Shown here one piece after another: positions 33,298 through 47,440 of a DNA stretch of 64,000 bases (position 1 is its first letter; each line of letters opens with the position of its first letter). This DNA comes from Chlorokybus atmophyticus. Its lineage: Eukaryota; Streptophyta; Chlorokybophyceae; Chlorokybales; Chlorokybaceae. The notes below the pieces were generated by a model, which was not told the DNA's origin, ran no database searches, and saw only the letters and a list, made by a program, of their open reading frames with translations. The stretch lies in assembly GCA_009103225.1 (NCBI GenBank), contig RHPI01003369.1, positions 512,068-576,067 of the forward strand, in the 5' to 3' direction. A program made the position numbers and the translations under genes.

Positions 33298-35100
33298 TGT
33301 TAGGTCATCGGGTAGGAGGGCTTCTTCGATTGGCAAATGACCCGTTTGCAGTCTTTCGTATTGTTGTGACAGTACCGTTCTTTGGTGAGCCGAGTGCTGG
33401 CTTCTGAATGCTAGCGCTCTCAAGCACAGCTAGTTCTCAAGAGCGAGTAAGCATATGATATGGTTGTGACACTTGGTTTGCACGAGCATGGTGCAGCATG
33501 GTGCAGCTGCCCTGAGATCTAGCAAGAAGCTGGTGAGCACTGTACTTTAGGCCCTGCAGCACAGCGCCACAGTACAGTGTAGGGGCTGCCAGTGTTCCCT
33601 GCGCACATGTTGAAGAGAGCCATGCGCTAAGGTGATTCCCTAGCTGCCGACGAACTGGCAGTTTGGGCAATGTCGTGTTTAGTCGAGAACTTAACCATCT
33701 CATGTACAAGTTGTGCAGTGAGGCATGCATCAGGCATTGCAAGCTGGCAGGGCATCTGTCTAACCATGCAACCCTTCTCTTCAAGCCTGCAACGTGATAC
33801 TGCTTATTGCGTCCTGCAAGATGAGTAGCCCTATCAATTAACTTGGCAGCGGTGCCGCATGGTAAACTTGACCTTCGAGTCGTTATCAGCTGCCACCGTT
33901 TCACATACTCAACGGTAGTCCTCACTTGTCAACGACCGTTTTGACAACAAGTAGCTGCAACGGCGGTGGTGTCGCTCCCGGTTGTGGATGGTGGTGACGT
34001 TGGTGTTGGTGGCTGAAGAAAAGAGAGGCATGTAGCCTGAGTTGTTGCTAATAACAGGCTGAATCGTTTAAGGCAATTCATCAAGTGTGAGGGTGTAACA
34101 TGGGAGCATGTAGGTAGGACAATGGTGAGCTTGGGTGTGAGAGACTACGCTGACCCCGATCGCTCCCGCTGCACATGACGTCACACACAATTCGCGCTTT
34201 TCGGGACTCGGGCGTTGTTGGTTGCTCTTTTGTGCTGCTTCACCATGTAACGAACAAACGCTATACCAAGCTATGTGATAGCTGCAATGCAAGTGACACA
34301 GGACTGCCTGTAGCACTTGCGGTGTTTAACACATAATTTGGTATTGATGCGTGTTACATCGTGGAGCAGCACAAACAAAAGGATTCTCTGTGCTGCTCCA
34401 CGATGTAACACGCGTCAATACCAAGCTACTCACGACGCTGGAGTGCCGACAAGCGCGCACTGCGTGTAACACCATGTGCAACAAGAGCGACTGGGAACAG
34501 CGCAGTCTACTCAACTCTAGCTCACTGTCGCCCTACCGGCGTGCTATCACGCCACACCCTTACGCTTGGCGGGTTGCCAGGGACACCCAAGCCTATCGAT
34601 TGCAACAACTAGACTACAAGCCCCCCTCCCTTTCTTTCAGCCAACGCCAACGTCACCACCATCCACCACCAACAGCGGGGCTGCGGCCGTCGCAACCAAT
34701 GCGCCCAGGATCCCCAATCGTGTAGAAGGTTTGCATGGAACCAATCTCCCCCACAAGACGTTCGAGCATCTTCCGTCACTGCCAGACAAGCACCTTATCA
34801 ACGATGCCACTCTCAATCCAATAGCTGTGCAAGCTGCAGCACCCGCTCACCTTGAAATCAACATGTAGTTAACAGCATCCATGTCCCTCGTCCATCCGCT
34901 CATGGCTAAAGAGGAAACCAGCGTCCACGCCCTTGTTGGCCCTTAGCCCAACCCTGGCTGAGAATCTGCTCTTGTTGGACAGAACCAGCAGGTCAAGTTC
35001 GGTGTGCAAAACAATGCCTCACACCGCACATAACCGCCACCAATAACAGCACCTTAGTTGCGGGCCAGTCTGGAACTGAACCAACTTCAAGTGACCAGTG
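33298..35100. other. Intergenic between E(z) and TMEM234; no supported gene
   Basis: The two genes converge here, so both 3' ends lie in this stretch. No coding region is supported. It contains a family of inverted repeats listed at 34,231-34,428. Confidence 0.5.
34231..34428. repeat. Foldback repeat: 34-bp inverted arms plus a third diverged copy
   Basis: TTGGTATTGATGCGTGTTAC and on (34,338-34,371) is repeated as its reverse complement at 34,391-34,424 with one mismatch and a 19-base loop. A third, diverged copy in the orientation of the right arm lies at 34,231-34,273 (TGTGCTGCTTCACCATGTAA...ATACCAAGCTA). This looks like a small foldback or MITE family. Confidence 0.75.
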
Positions 35101-35837
35101 TCAGGCTGTGGCTTCGCTTGAACACAAACTGACGCCAAGTGCGACCAACAGAATCCCCGGGATGGCGTCTGTGTGAAAAATGGTGTGTCACTGCGGCCGC
35201 AAAGCTTTGACATTTGCAGCGATAACTTTCATACTCTATCCCCAACAACTTCATCAGGCTTTGGGCATGCAAGACCTCATCTGTTGGTTCAATATCAATA
35301 TAAGCATCAGCATGACCACCAACATCAGCATGCAGCATATTCGTTCACTTTGCATTCCTCCCAACTGATGCTTGTTCACATTCCCATCATGCAAGCATGC
35401 AATGTCATGCAAGTAATGCACAGCTTGTACTCACATGCGAGGTTCAGATCTTCACCCAGCAGCGCCCCGACCGCAGCTGTGAAGGCGAAGGCGCTGGCGT
35501 TGGCTACCGGCGCCGCCACGGACACGCTGGACCTGGACAGCGCCCACAGGAAGCCCACCGACCCGGCCAGGTTTACCAGGAAGGGGACCAAATACTGCAT
35601 GTATTGGGTTCAGAGAGTTGCATGTGTGAATCAGGTGGGCATGCAGGTAAGCAGCATAGCTACCTGCCAGGTGGTCAGGTAGAGCGCCCAGTCACCCAGC
35701 AGCTGGACGCCAACAGCAGACTGCTGCTGCTGCTGCTGCTTGCTTGCTCGCAGCCGGGCGCGTGCGGCTCCCCGCTTGATCAGCGGGTTGGTACATCCCC
35801 AGCAGGCGCCCACAAGCACGACCTCCCACACGCCCAT
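35101..35837 (-). CDS. TMEM234: TMEM234-like membrane protein (EamA/DMT superfamily)
   Basis: Three exons (35,837-35,664; 35,594-35,435; 35,168-35,101) join in phase to 133 residues, the normal size for the family. The N-terminus MGVWEVVLVGACWGCTNPLI carries the typical WG.TNP motif of a small half-EamA transporter fold. Exon 2 holds YLVPFLVNLAGSV, an SVAAPVANASAFAFTA block and LLGE. Exon 3 encodes the last hydrophobic helix (AIPGILLVALGVSLC). Four membrane segments are expected. The substrate is not known. I placed the start at the ATG directly before the conserved helix; the frame stays open upstream through a Gly-rich stretch (about 35,840-36,176), but without an ATG in good context. A CAG repeat at 35,724-35,740 encodes a poly-Gln run in exon 1. 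Confidence 0.88.
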
Positions 35838-37213
<1,376 letters not shown>

Positions 37214-39436
37214 TCATCCGATCCAGCAAGCTCTTCTTCCCGTGCGTCCGCATCCGCGAAGGCCTGCACAACCACACAACCACACGATGATGACGATGAC
37301 GATCATCACTCTCTGTTATAGAAATATCACACAGCCGGGCACAAGTGTACCTGTTGAGGTTGATGGTTTCAGCTGAGGTACTGACGTCCCTCCTGCTGGT
37401 ACCCGCGCCTGCGCAATGCCACAGACGTTACTGTGTTGTGCTGCTCATGCAGCAGTGTGAGCTCTTTTCCAACATCATGCAATGCATTGCACCAAAAAAA
37501 AAGGCGACGACAAGGCACACCTCCTCCTTCCATGAAGGGGTTGGGTGTGGCTTCTCGGGGCGTGCCGGGCCTCGAATCGCTCCCAACACCTGCTTGACAG
37601 TTGGTTGTTGAGCTACTGAACAGGCTGATCGACTGCAACAACCATCAAGTGTTAGAGTGTGTGTGCGTGCTTGAACGCGCACGCGACTGTGCGCATACAG
37701 TATGCGTGCGTGTGCGCGAGCATGCGACTGTGCCTGTACACGCCTACGCCTACGCGCGCGAATGCGTGTGCATGTATGTTTGCATTTGCACGTGTGAATG
37801 TGCATGCACGTGCATGTCCGTGTCCGTATGGCATGAAGATCCCTCAGCAACTCTACCGTTGCGCATGGATGCTTGGGCTTGCGGCATTTGCATCGGCAGC
37901 GGCGTCGGCAGCTGTGTCTGCGGTTGCGGTTTCAGCCCCATCACCTCGCGCCTGATCGCCAACTCGGCGAGATACTGAAACACTGCAGAGAAGGTTGCAC
38001 ACAAGACATAGATAAACCACCAACACACCACCACAACCATCACCACAACAACAACGACAAGGACAACAACAAGAGCAGTGCAGTGCCATGACAACCACGG
38101 CGATGTTGTCGACAAAGATGACGACCACCAACAAGCAGTACGTCAGCACAACGACTACACAACTCAAACAGCAACAACAACAACAACTATCGCAAGTACA
38201 ACATCACCCAACCTGGTGCGACATTGAGGTTCTCCTTGACGCAAGTCCGGTAGAACTTCATGCCCAACTCCTTGGCCACCTGCTCAGCCTCTTGCCTGAC
38301 GACAACAACATAGAAGCATAATACGTGTCAGTGCCATACAGTGTGGTCGATGTTGGTTTGTTGCGTGTCGTGTCGTGTCCTCTATTACGGTGTGAATGCT
38401 GCGTTGGGCAGCAGGTCCATCTTGTTCTGCACCAACACGAGCGCGACGGCGGGGCCGCACTCGGCCTCCACCTTGGACTTCCAGCCGGACACCGCGTCAA
38501 GGGAGGCGCGGTCGTCCGTCGAGAACATGAGGACCGCGGCGCTCGCACCTGCGTGTGTGTGTGTGTGTGTGATGATGTGGGCCAGAGACAAGCCTACGCA
38601 CACACGGGCACACGCACACGCACGCACACGCACACGCACACGCACACGCACACGCACACGCATGCATGCACGCGCTCACGCGCGCACACTATCACACACT
38701 GCAACGCACAACTCCCGCACACACGTTTGCACGTGCGCACGTCTTCGCGCACGCGTGCGCATCCATACGTGCGCACGCAGACATACACCCCCGTGCATGC
38801 ACACTCGTACTGGCGTGATCATGTCAACACGCACGCACGCACACCCACACACCTCTAAAGTACGCCCTTGTCATCGAATCAAACTCCTCCTGCCCCGCCG
38901 TATCCCACAGCATCAGCCTCACGTCCTCCCCCAAGCTCTCCACATGCCTGCACACGAATCATAAGCCACACACAACCACAACAACGAGTGATTGTCTCAT
39001 CCTCACAGCGAGGACTCGAAGAAGTCGACGCCGATGGTCTTCTTGGAGTCTGTCGAGAAGGTGCCGCGCGTGAAGCGGCGGATGAGGGAGGTCTTGCCGA
39101 CGCCGCCCTGGCCGACAACCACCACCTTGATTTCCCCTGGACAGACAGAGTGTGAGGGTGGGTGCGTATCGTTTGCTTGCACGTGGGTATCGTCATGTGT
39201 GAATCGTACATACACGCGGTGCAACGCCTTGTGCGCTGTCACCGAAGCACAGCAGTGAAACTCAACTTGAGATATAAGACCATGTTGTCACGTCAGGAAC
39301 CGTAGCGAAGATGTCTGCATTGTATGTACGATACAGGCATAGGACATGCTGATGCGCATCTCTTTTCCCAGAGAGTGAGAGGAGCGGCAACCAATCAAGC
39401 TGTTGACTACTTACTCTCAAAGTCTTCTTCCTGCAT
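37214..39436 (-). CDS. RAB23: Rab23-type small GTPase
   Basis: Exon 1 is only 22 bases (39,436-39,415; MQEEDFE). Then come 39,136-39,007; 38,947-38,853; 38,548-38,389; 38,295-38,213 and an exon from 37,982. All junctions keep phase. The GTPase motifs are clear: GQGGVGKTS (P-loop), KKTIGVDF (switch I), WDTAGQEEF (switch II), QNKMDL and the RTCVKENLNV block. KVVVVG with TIGVDFFE and FSTDDRASLDAV fits Rab23 best. In animals Rab23 works in traffic to the cilium and Hedgehog signalling. The C-terminus is uncertain. Read straight on, the last exon stops at 37,750 with no prenylation cysteine. Splicing from 37,857 through exons 37,612-37,521, 37,408-37,351 and 37,263-37,214 is phase-consistent and ends ...RACWIG, a CaaX-like tail. 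I prefer the latter. Confidence 0.9.
38580..38850. repeat. CACACG-rich microsatellite in a RAB23 intron
   Basis: Imperfect repeats of CACACG and ACGC fill the intron between 38,549 and 38,852. They are the source of long His/Cys/Val-rich false frames. Confidence 0.85.
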
Positions 39437-40101
39437 CGCTGCCAGTCACTGACTGCACCTGATTGCTCCCTCGCAGCGCAGTTATCAACAATCAGGCAAT
39501 CAGCTTGGACCGGCAATCTGCCGCCTCCATTTTCAACTTATTATCACAACAACAAAAACTAGGAGAACAAACCCTCAAACCAGAGTCTGGACTCCCCCAC
39601 ACCCAAACCTGCCAGGCCCCTGCTTACTCAGATTTCTGTGTGTGATGCACACACGCAAACCAACAGACCCCCGGATGCACTCTTCCAGCAGCTGCACCAG
39701 GGCTATTGTCGCACCATGCAGCAAAAACAAAAATGAATATAAACTTGATAAAACCAACGTTGTGTGTCTACCGCAACGACCGTTTGCAAGCATCACGTGC
39801 GCCGACCATCAGCGCACATCATTGGTGTCGGTGTGCGCGGTTAACCGCCGACTGTCGATGATCGAGCTGCTACGTGGAACCCCTATGGACCACCGACCGT
39901 CGGTCGTCGACGCAGAAAGCTGGCGGAAATATCTCACGCTGATACGGCGGACTGGACCGGTGACGCACACTGCACCGAAGCGCAGATGTCCGCACCAGGG
40001 CAGCAGTCAGCAACTCGGGGAAAAGCGCAAACACTTGAAGAGAGATCGCTCTCTGTGTGACAAGCTTGTCACTGAGGTTGTTGGTGTCAAGGTTGTTAGT
40101 G
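39437..40101. promoter_or_regulatory. Divergent promoter region, RAB23 / rhodanese gene
   Basis: Start codons of opposite-strand genes lie 665 bp apart, so both promoters must be here. Palindromic words around 'accgaccgtcggtcgtcgac' lie near 39,890-39,915. I saw no TATA box at a convincing distance. Confidence 0.4.
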
Positions 40102-42193
<2,092 letters not shown>

Positions 42194-44020
42194 AGTCGGT
42201 CCATGAGCATCATCTGTCCTGTTATTAATTAATTGCAGTGCTTGAACGGGGATGTGTATATAGAGTGGGTGGTGGTTGTTTGTTCATTGTGATTCGTTGA
42301 GGGGCAGACATTTGTTCCTGCGGTAAGATTTGTACCTTCCGGACGTGTGCATGTTGCGAGTGCTGTATTGGTAGATTCATTCTTTTGCAGTGTGATACTT
42401 TGAGTTGCTCTGCTGGCTGTTTATGGTACAAAGACAGTTTCAACACAGTGTGTTAATTTGATCACTCGTCACTCCACACGCTTTGCTCCGATAGTAGGCC
42501 GCGCCAGTCGCAGTCGGCGTTGATGACCCTGCATGCATCAAACACTGGTGTGCACTTCACCTGCCTTACCTATGCAGGGTGCTTTGCACCACCCATTGGC
42601 AACATCGTTGTTGTGAAAGAGTAACAAGTTGGCAACCAGTAAGCAAGCAAACAAGCAAGTCACAACTAAAAAGCTAAAGCCACAGATGGATTTTCAGCCT
42701 TCAGCCTTCAGTCACAGCGTTCATCAATTGGCTATACTGCCGGAACCAACACACCTGCTTTATGGTCCGTGTTTCGCTTGTAGTCGTGTGTTGCATTACA
42801 GTGTCACTTGGTAGTCTCTCCAACAACTATGCACCGAGGTGTTAAGGCCAACACCTTCCTTGCCACCCGAGACTCTCTCCGGCGATGGCTTCTGAAACAC
42901 ACACCAACTGCAACTTACACAGACCCAGCTTCGCCTGCACTGTGCCTCTTTCCTTGCAAGTGCAAGCTAAGCTTTCAGCGCAAGACGGAGCAGAAGCCAT
43001 ACACAGTCTTGGGTTCTTGGCGCAGTGCTGCCGCCTTCTCTGTGGTTGCCCTCCATCACCTTGTTGCGACGGGAAACGAGGCTCGAGCGAGTATGTAATC
43101 GACAAACTTCTGCTGGCTCCACCACAGTGCACTTCACACAGTCGTGTGCGTGCGTGGGCTTGGCCGCTGGGGCAGGCGGCCAGCATCTCTGTCTTGCGTT
43201 ACTCGCTCGCTTTCCCACGTGGAAGTAACTAAGAGACCACGCATGTGTGCAGGTCGGAGAGACACAGCAAGGCCATCCTAGTCAACGGTTTGTGTTGGTG
43301 TGCTTCTTCTCGCCATGCACCCTGGGCTACCCTAACGCCAAGCGCATACCAACTCCGCCTGGTGAGAGCGAATGAACGCGTCTGGTTGGTTCTATCTGCT
43401 TGTGGCTGCTGTTGTATGATAGATGTAGTCTATAGTTCCTTGCAGATCAACACTAGCTCGCTGCAGTCAAATCAAATCAAAACATCAAGATTGCTGGCCA
43501 CAAAGAGACCATAGTCGAAGCAGGCAAGTGTTGTGGCAGTGTTGGTTGGATGTGTAGGGGACATGCTGAGCAAACAGAACACAGACACACACCAAAAACT
43601 TGTTCCCTTGATCCTGTACACACATGCGCACGTGCACGCACGCACCCACCAACGCATGCAGCCACGCACACGTGTCGCGCGTCATGCACTCTGCGCATAA
43701 AGACCACAACTCAGCTGCACGAAGCATTCATCACTCAACGTGGCGGAGCCAATGCGATGACAATGTGGGCGTTTGCAGGGCGGGACGTACACGCTGTGGA
43801 GGCGGACAGCGTGGAGATAAACCACGGGCAGCGCTAGGCGGGACGGGTGGTGGGTGGAAAGCACCTGCGTTGCATGCTGTGGCTTTGCGCTGGTGCAGCA
43901 TATGGACTTTGGGAAAGAGGACAGATTCCCGGTACGGTAGCGTTCTCACTCTCGTGATTGATCTGCGAATGTAGGGCAACCTTATGCTACTGCACACTTC
44001 TGTACATTGTTAACAAGTAG
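42194..44020 (+). other. Gene-like stretch of unknown identity, exons uncertain
   Basis: Splice-like exons on the plus strand occur here. For example, 43,253-43,361 opens after a CAG and reads VGETQQGHPSQRFVLVCFFS...RIPTPP. It can join in phase to an exon at about 43,780-43,837 ending ...VEINHGQR-stop. An ATG at 42,829 opens a frame of 90 codons. Nothing resembles a family I know, and several alternative frames are equally open. I cannot decide whether this is a small gene, 5' exons of the gene at 44,021, or decayed sequence. Confidence 0.3.
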
Positions 44021-45663
44021 TAAGACTACATGGAGGACAAAAAGGAAGCACTGAAGCCGACCACAGGGATGTCGAGGTAAGTAGTAGTAGTTTAGCACAT
44101 GCCTTTGTGCTAAACACCTCGACGGTGTGTGCTTGTTGCTTACACTGTTTTCCCTTTCACTTACTCTCCAGGAGCGAGCTGATGATGGTGCCAAGGGCGT
44201 CACTGACAGCAACACAGGCACAATCATCATCACAGAGTCGGATGCGAGAGAGCAGCAGCAGCAGTCATCCAGTATTGCACAAGAAGGAGAAGTGATTCTG
44301 CGTGCAGAGACTTCGTGTCATGCGGCCTTTCATGACTTTGACGTCGAGTTCGTCCCGTGCGCGTGTGGCAGAAGAGTGTGCCTCGCGTGCTTCGACCGCG
44401 CGCTCAGCCGCGGTGATGGAGGGTGCCAAGGATGCTCGGTGAGTGAGATTGCTACACAACAAGCTTGTTGTTTCTTGTTGCTACCATGATCTGGCATGTC
44501 AGTCACTAGCACACACATGCGCGCGTAAGCGCACTCATGCTTGAGCTTGAACACATATGCACAAACAAACACGCGCACAACCATCATCCCACCCACCCAC
44601 AGACGCACACACACGTGCATACACAACCAATCACCCACTCTTTTCTCAGATCATATACGAAGCTCCCGACCCCGCACGCATCCCGAGTACGACGCTCCTG
44701 AAGCCTTCATTGAAGCAGCTGAACATGCGGCTGCGGCCCCGCCTCAACCAGAAAGCATACTCGATGCACGGACCAAACAGGTCAGCTTGCTGCTTGCTTG
44801 CTTGCTTGCTTGAGGGTTGAACTATTGATACAACTGTGTACATATGCAGGATGGCACCACAAGCTACTTGGTGAAGTGGCGTGATCATCCGAGCTCAGTA
44901 TGTGTGTATGTATGTTTGTGCGGATTGGCTTGATCGTGAAGTAATGATGCACGCACTCACTTTATCGTTTGCTCGTGTGCAGCTGACATGGAGATGGTCT
45001 TCAGCGAGCTGCCGGGAAGACTGCCCTTCTTGCTGCTGCTGCAAATCGAGTTTATCAGCAGACGAAAGGTTTGACAATCTCACAACATGCACATACTTGT
45101 GCTGCATTTTGCGTGGCTATCAAACACGTTCATGTGCAGTTCAACAGGGAGCACACTATGGAGCAGCTTGAGCAAGCGCTGGGTAAGTGACTCTGAGAGC
45201 AAGTTCGAGGCTTCTCGAGAGTAGACTTTTTGTAAGACTAGTTGCATGCATCCTGCGTTATGGTCCCAGCCATGCTACTATTTAGCTGCAACAGCAGCAG
45301 CAATTCCATCAAGTGCGTTTTGTTATGTATTATGAGCCAAGCCCTCCTGTCTACGCAGGTGATAGCGCTGAGATGCTCTTCTTCAAGTGCACAACAAGCG
45401 ACTCCAGCATCTGCATCCTGCTGGCGTTCAGGAGTGTGGAGGATGCGTCCATCCACGCCTGCCTGCAGGTGTGCGCTTTATGATGGGCTTGTGTATGCGT
45501 GTTGTGTTAAACTACTACTGAATTGATTTGGATTTGTATACATAATCTCCATAGTGGCACTGTGAACAGGTAGTGAAACACACAGCCCTGCAGTGAGGGA
45601 GGTCAAGTGCACGCCCGTGTTTTACAGAAGGTGATGGGCGTCATCAACACTGGCTGTGTCTAG
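44021..45663 (+). CDS. Possible RING plus chromodomain protein (partial, model uncertain)
   Basis: Exon 44,172-44,438 encodes a cysteine pattern VPCACGRRVCLACF...CQGC, like the C-terminal half of a CNOT4-type RING (E3 ubiquitin ligase). Exons 44,650-44,780 and 44,850-44,897 read ESILDARTKQ then DGTTSYLVKWRDHPSS, which looks like a chromodomain (histone-methyl-lysine reader). The two frames join in phase only if the RING exon uses the second GTGAG donor (after 44,442). Exons 44,983-45,068, 45,140-45,182, 45,359-45,468 and 45,628-45,663 join in phase to a C-terminal part (MVFSELPGR...DASIHACLQKVMGVINTGCV-stop). Joining that part to the chromodomain needs a weak donor or one base change. The 5' end is unresolved; an exon ending at 44,076 fits in phase. 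It could be two genes. Confidence 0.45.
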
Positions 45664-46199
45664 CGTGGTAGCCGCAGTGCCATTGTTTGGAACACTTGTG
45701 GGAACTCATCCGCACTGTGGCATGGCCTTGTGTTGGAGCGAAACGTGTTGTGCGACGTGTTGTCCCACATGCGGTTAGTTGGAGCAACAACAGTTGTGTA
45801 CACAAAATAAATACTCAGCAGCATTCGTAAGCGTGAAGCTGTGGCAACATCCACGCGTTCCCAAGCACTCATGCAGACCACCTGTTGCACACACGTGCAT
45901 GATGATGTTTTTCTTCGTGCAACCACCTGCTCTTTACATGAAGACGACTTGTACAGTACTTACAGGGTTGTTGATGTTGGTTCAGCCGCACGCTCGTACG
46001 CACGGGATGCAATGGCCCTGCTGCTGTCCATGCTGCTGCCATTGTTATTGTTGTTGTCCTTGCTGTAGGTGGATGGGGCCTTGCTAATGTTGATGATGGT
46101 GGCTTCACTGAGACACTGGACAACGCATGCTCTGTGCACAGTAAGTACAACCTGCGTGCGCACATGTGCTTGTGCACGTGGAGCAGCAGGTCATTTGCC

Positions 46200-46265
<66 letters not shown>

Positions 46266-47440
46266 TTATTGATTGACACAAACATCGCATGCGCAATGTA
46301 TTCAATAGGAAGTTCGTATGGGAGGGTACAGCTGCTGTTACAATCACGAAACAAACTCCAGCACCATTGCTAAAACACAGCTTACCACCGCCACCAGCAC
46401 TACCCGAGACACCAGGGTTGCGTCGCCAGGGGGGCGCAGCAGCAGAGGGTGGGGAGACAGGGGAGAGGGAGGGGGAAGGGGCGGTGTGGTGTGGTGTGGT
46501 GTGGTGGGAGACAGAGGGGGGAGTCCTGCTGGTCTGTTCCGTTGTCGTTGCCACTGCCGCCGCGTAGTACGGAACTGACTGCATCGGCCCTGTGGGCAGG
46601 TGAACGCATATGCATGGGCATGCTTGCGTCGCTAACGGGGTAGTAGGGGTAGACGTCGCGCTGCATTTGGCGTATATCTACATGCGTGGAGTTTAAACTC
46701 CTGCTGCACATGCGGGTTGTTGGTTATGATGAGAGCGATGATTTCATAAGATTGGTATGTCCTTGGAACAGATCGCAACATCAGCACTGAGCATATTCAC
46801 TACATGGCATACAGGATAAGTGAATGCGAACATACATCTCAAGGCGTACAGTTAACATTAGATGCACAGTGATGCGGCGGCTACATTGACAACTCCAACG
46901 GAACAACTCTAGTAATGTTTACGCTGTGGAACAGACAGGATGCGTAATGACACAGCACTGTATCTGACTAGTGCACGTGTAACAAATTGCCACATACATT
47001 ATCACAGCAACGGAGCAGCGGAAGCATACCACACGATGCATACATCACCACGTGCATTTAGCAAACTTCTATCTCCGGACTTGGTTCGCAATACGTTGCT
47101 TGCTGTTTGGCATGCTGTGAGTGATGTCATGCATGTTCAACTACTGGCAGCATTTCCTGTACACCAAGCAACACACACAAGACTACGTTGCATTCTGTAA
47201 ACCCACGCGCGCAAACAGATAGACAGAGCAAGCAATTTTTTATTCCGACTCCAGTCTTTTATACACACCAGGGCAAAAGCGACGATTCCTCTACATCTAC
47301 ACAAGAAAGAAAAAACCGAACGAAAGACACCAACATCATCTCACAAAAGGTCTCCACAACCACCAGACCTTCTTCGAGCCAAGGGGCCGTACACCACCCA
47401 ACTTCACTCATCTTCATCATCACACATGATACAACTCCAT
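45664..47440. other. Intergenic, no supported gene; CA repeat at 46,200-46,262
   Basis: A pure CA tract (46,200-46,262) and a GGTGTGGTGTG block (about 46,480-46,510) lie here. A frame near 46,072-46,140 is open and flanked by AG and GT, but I could not connect it to anything. The 3' end of the PAP2 gene lies at the right side. Confidence 0.5.
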
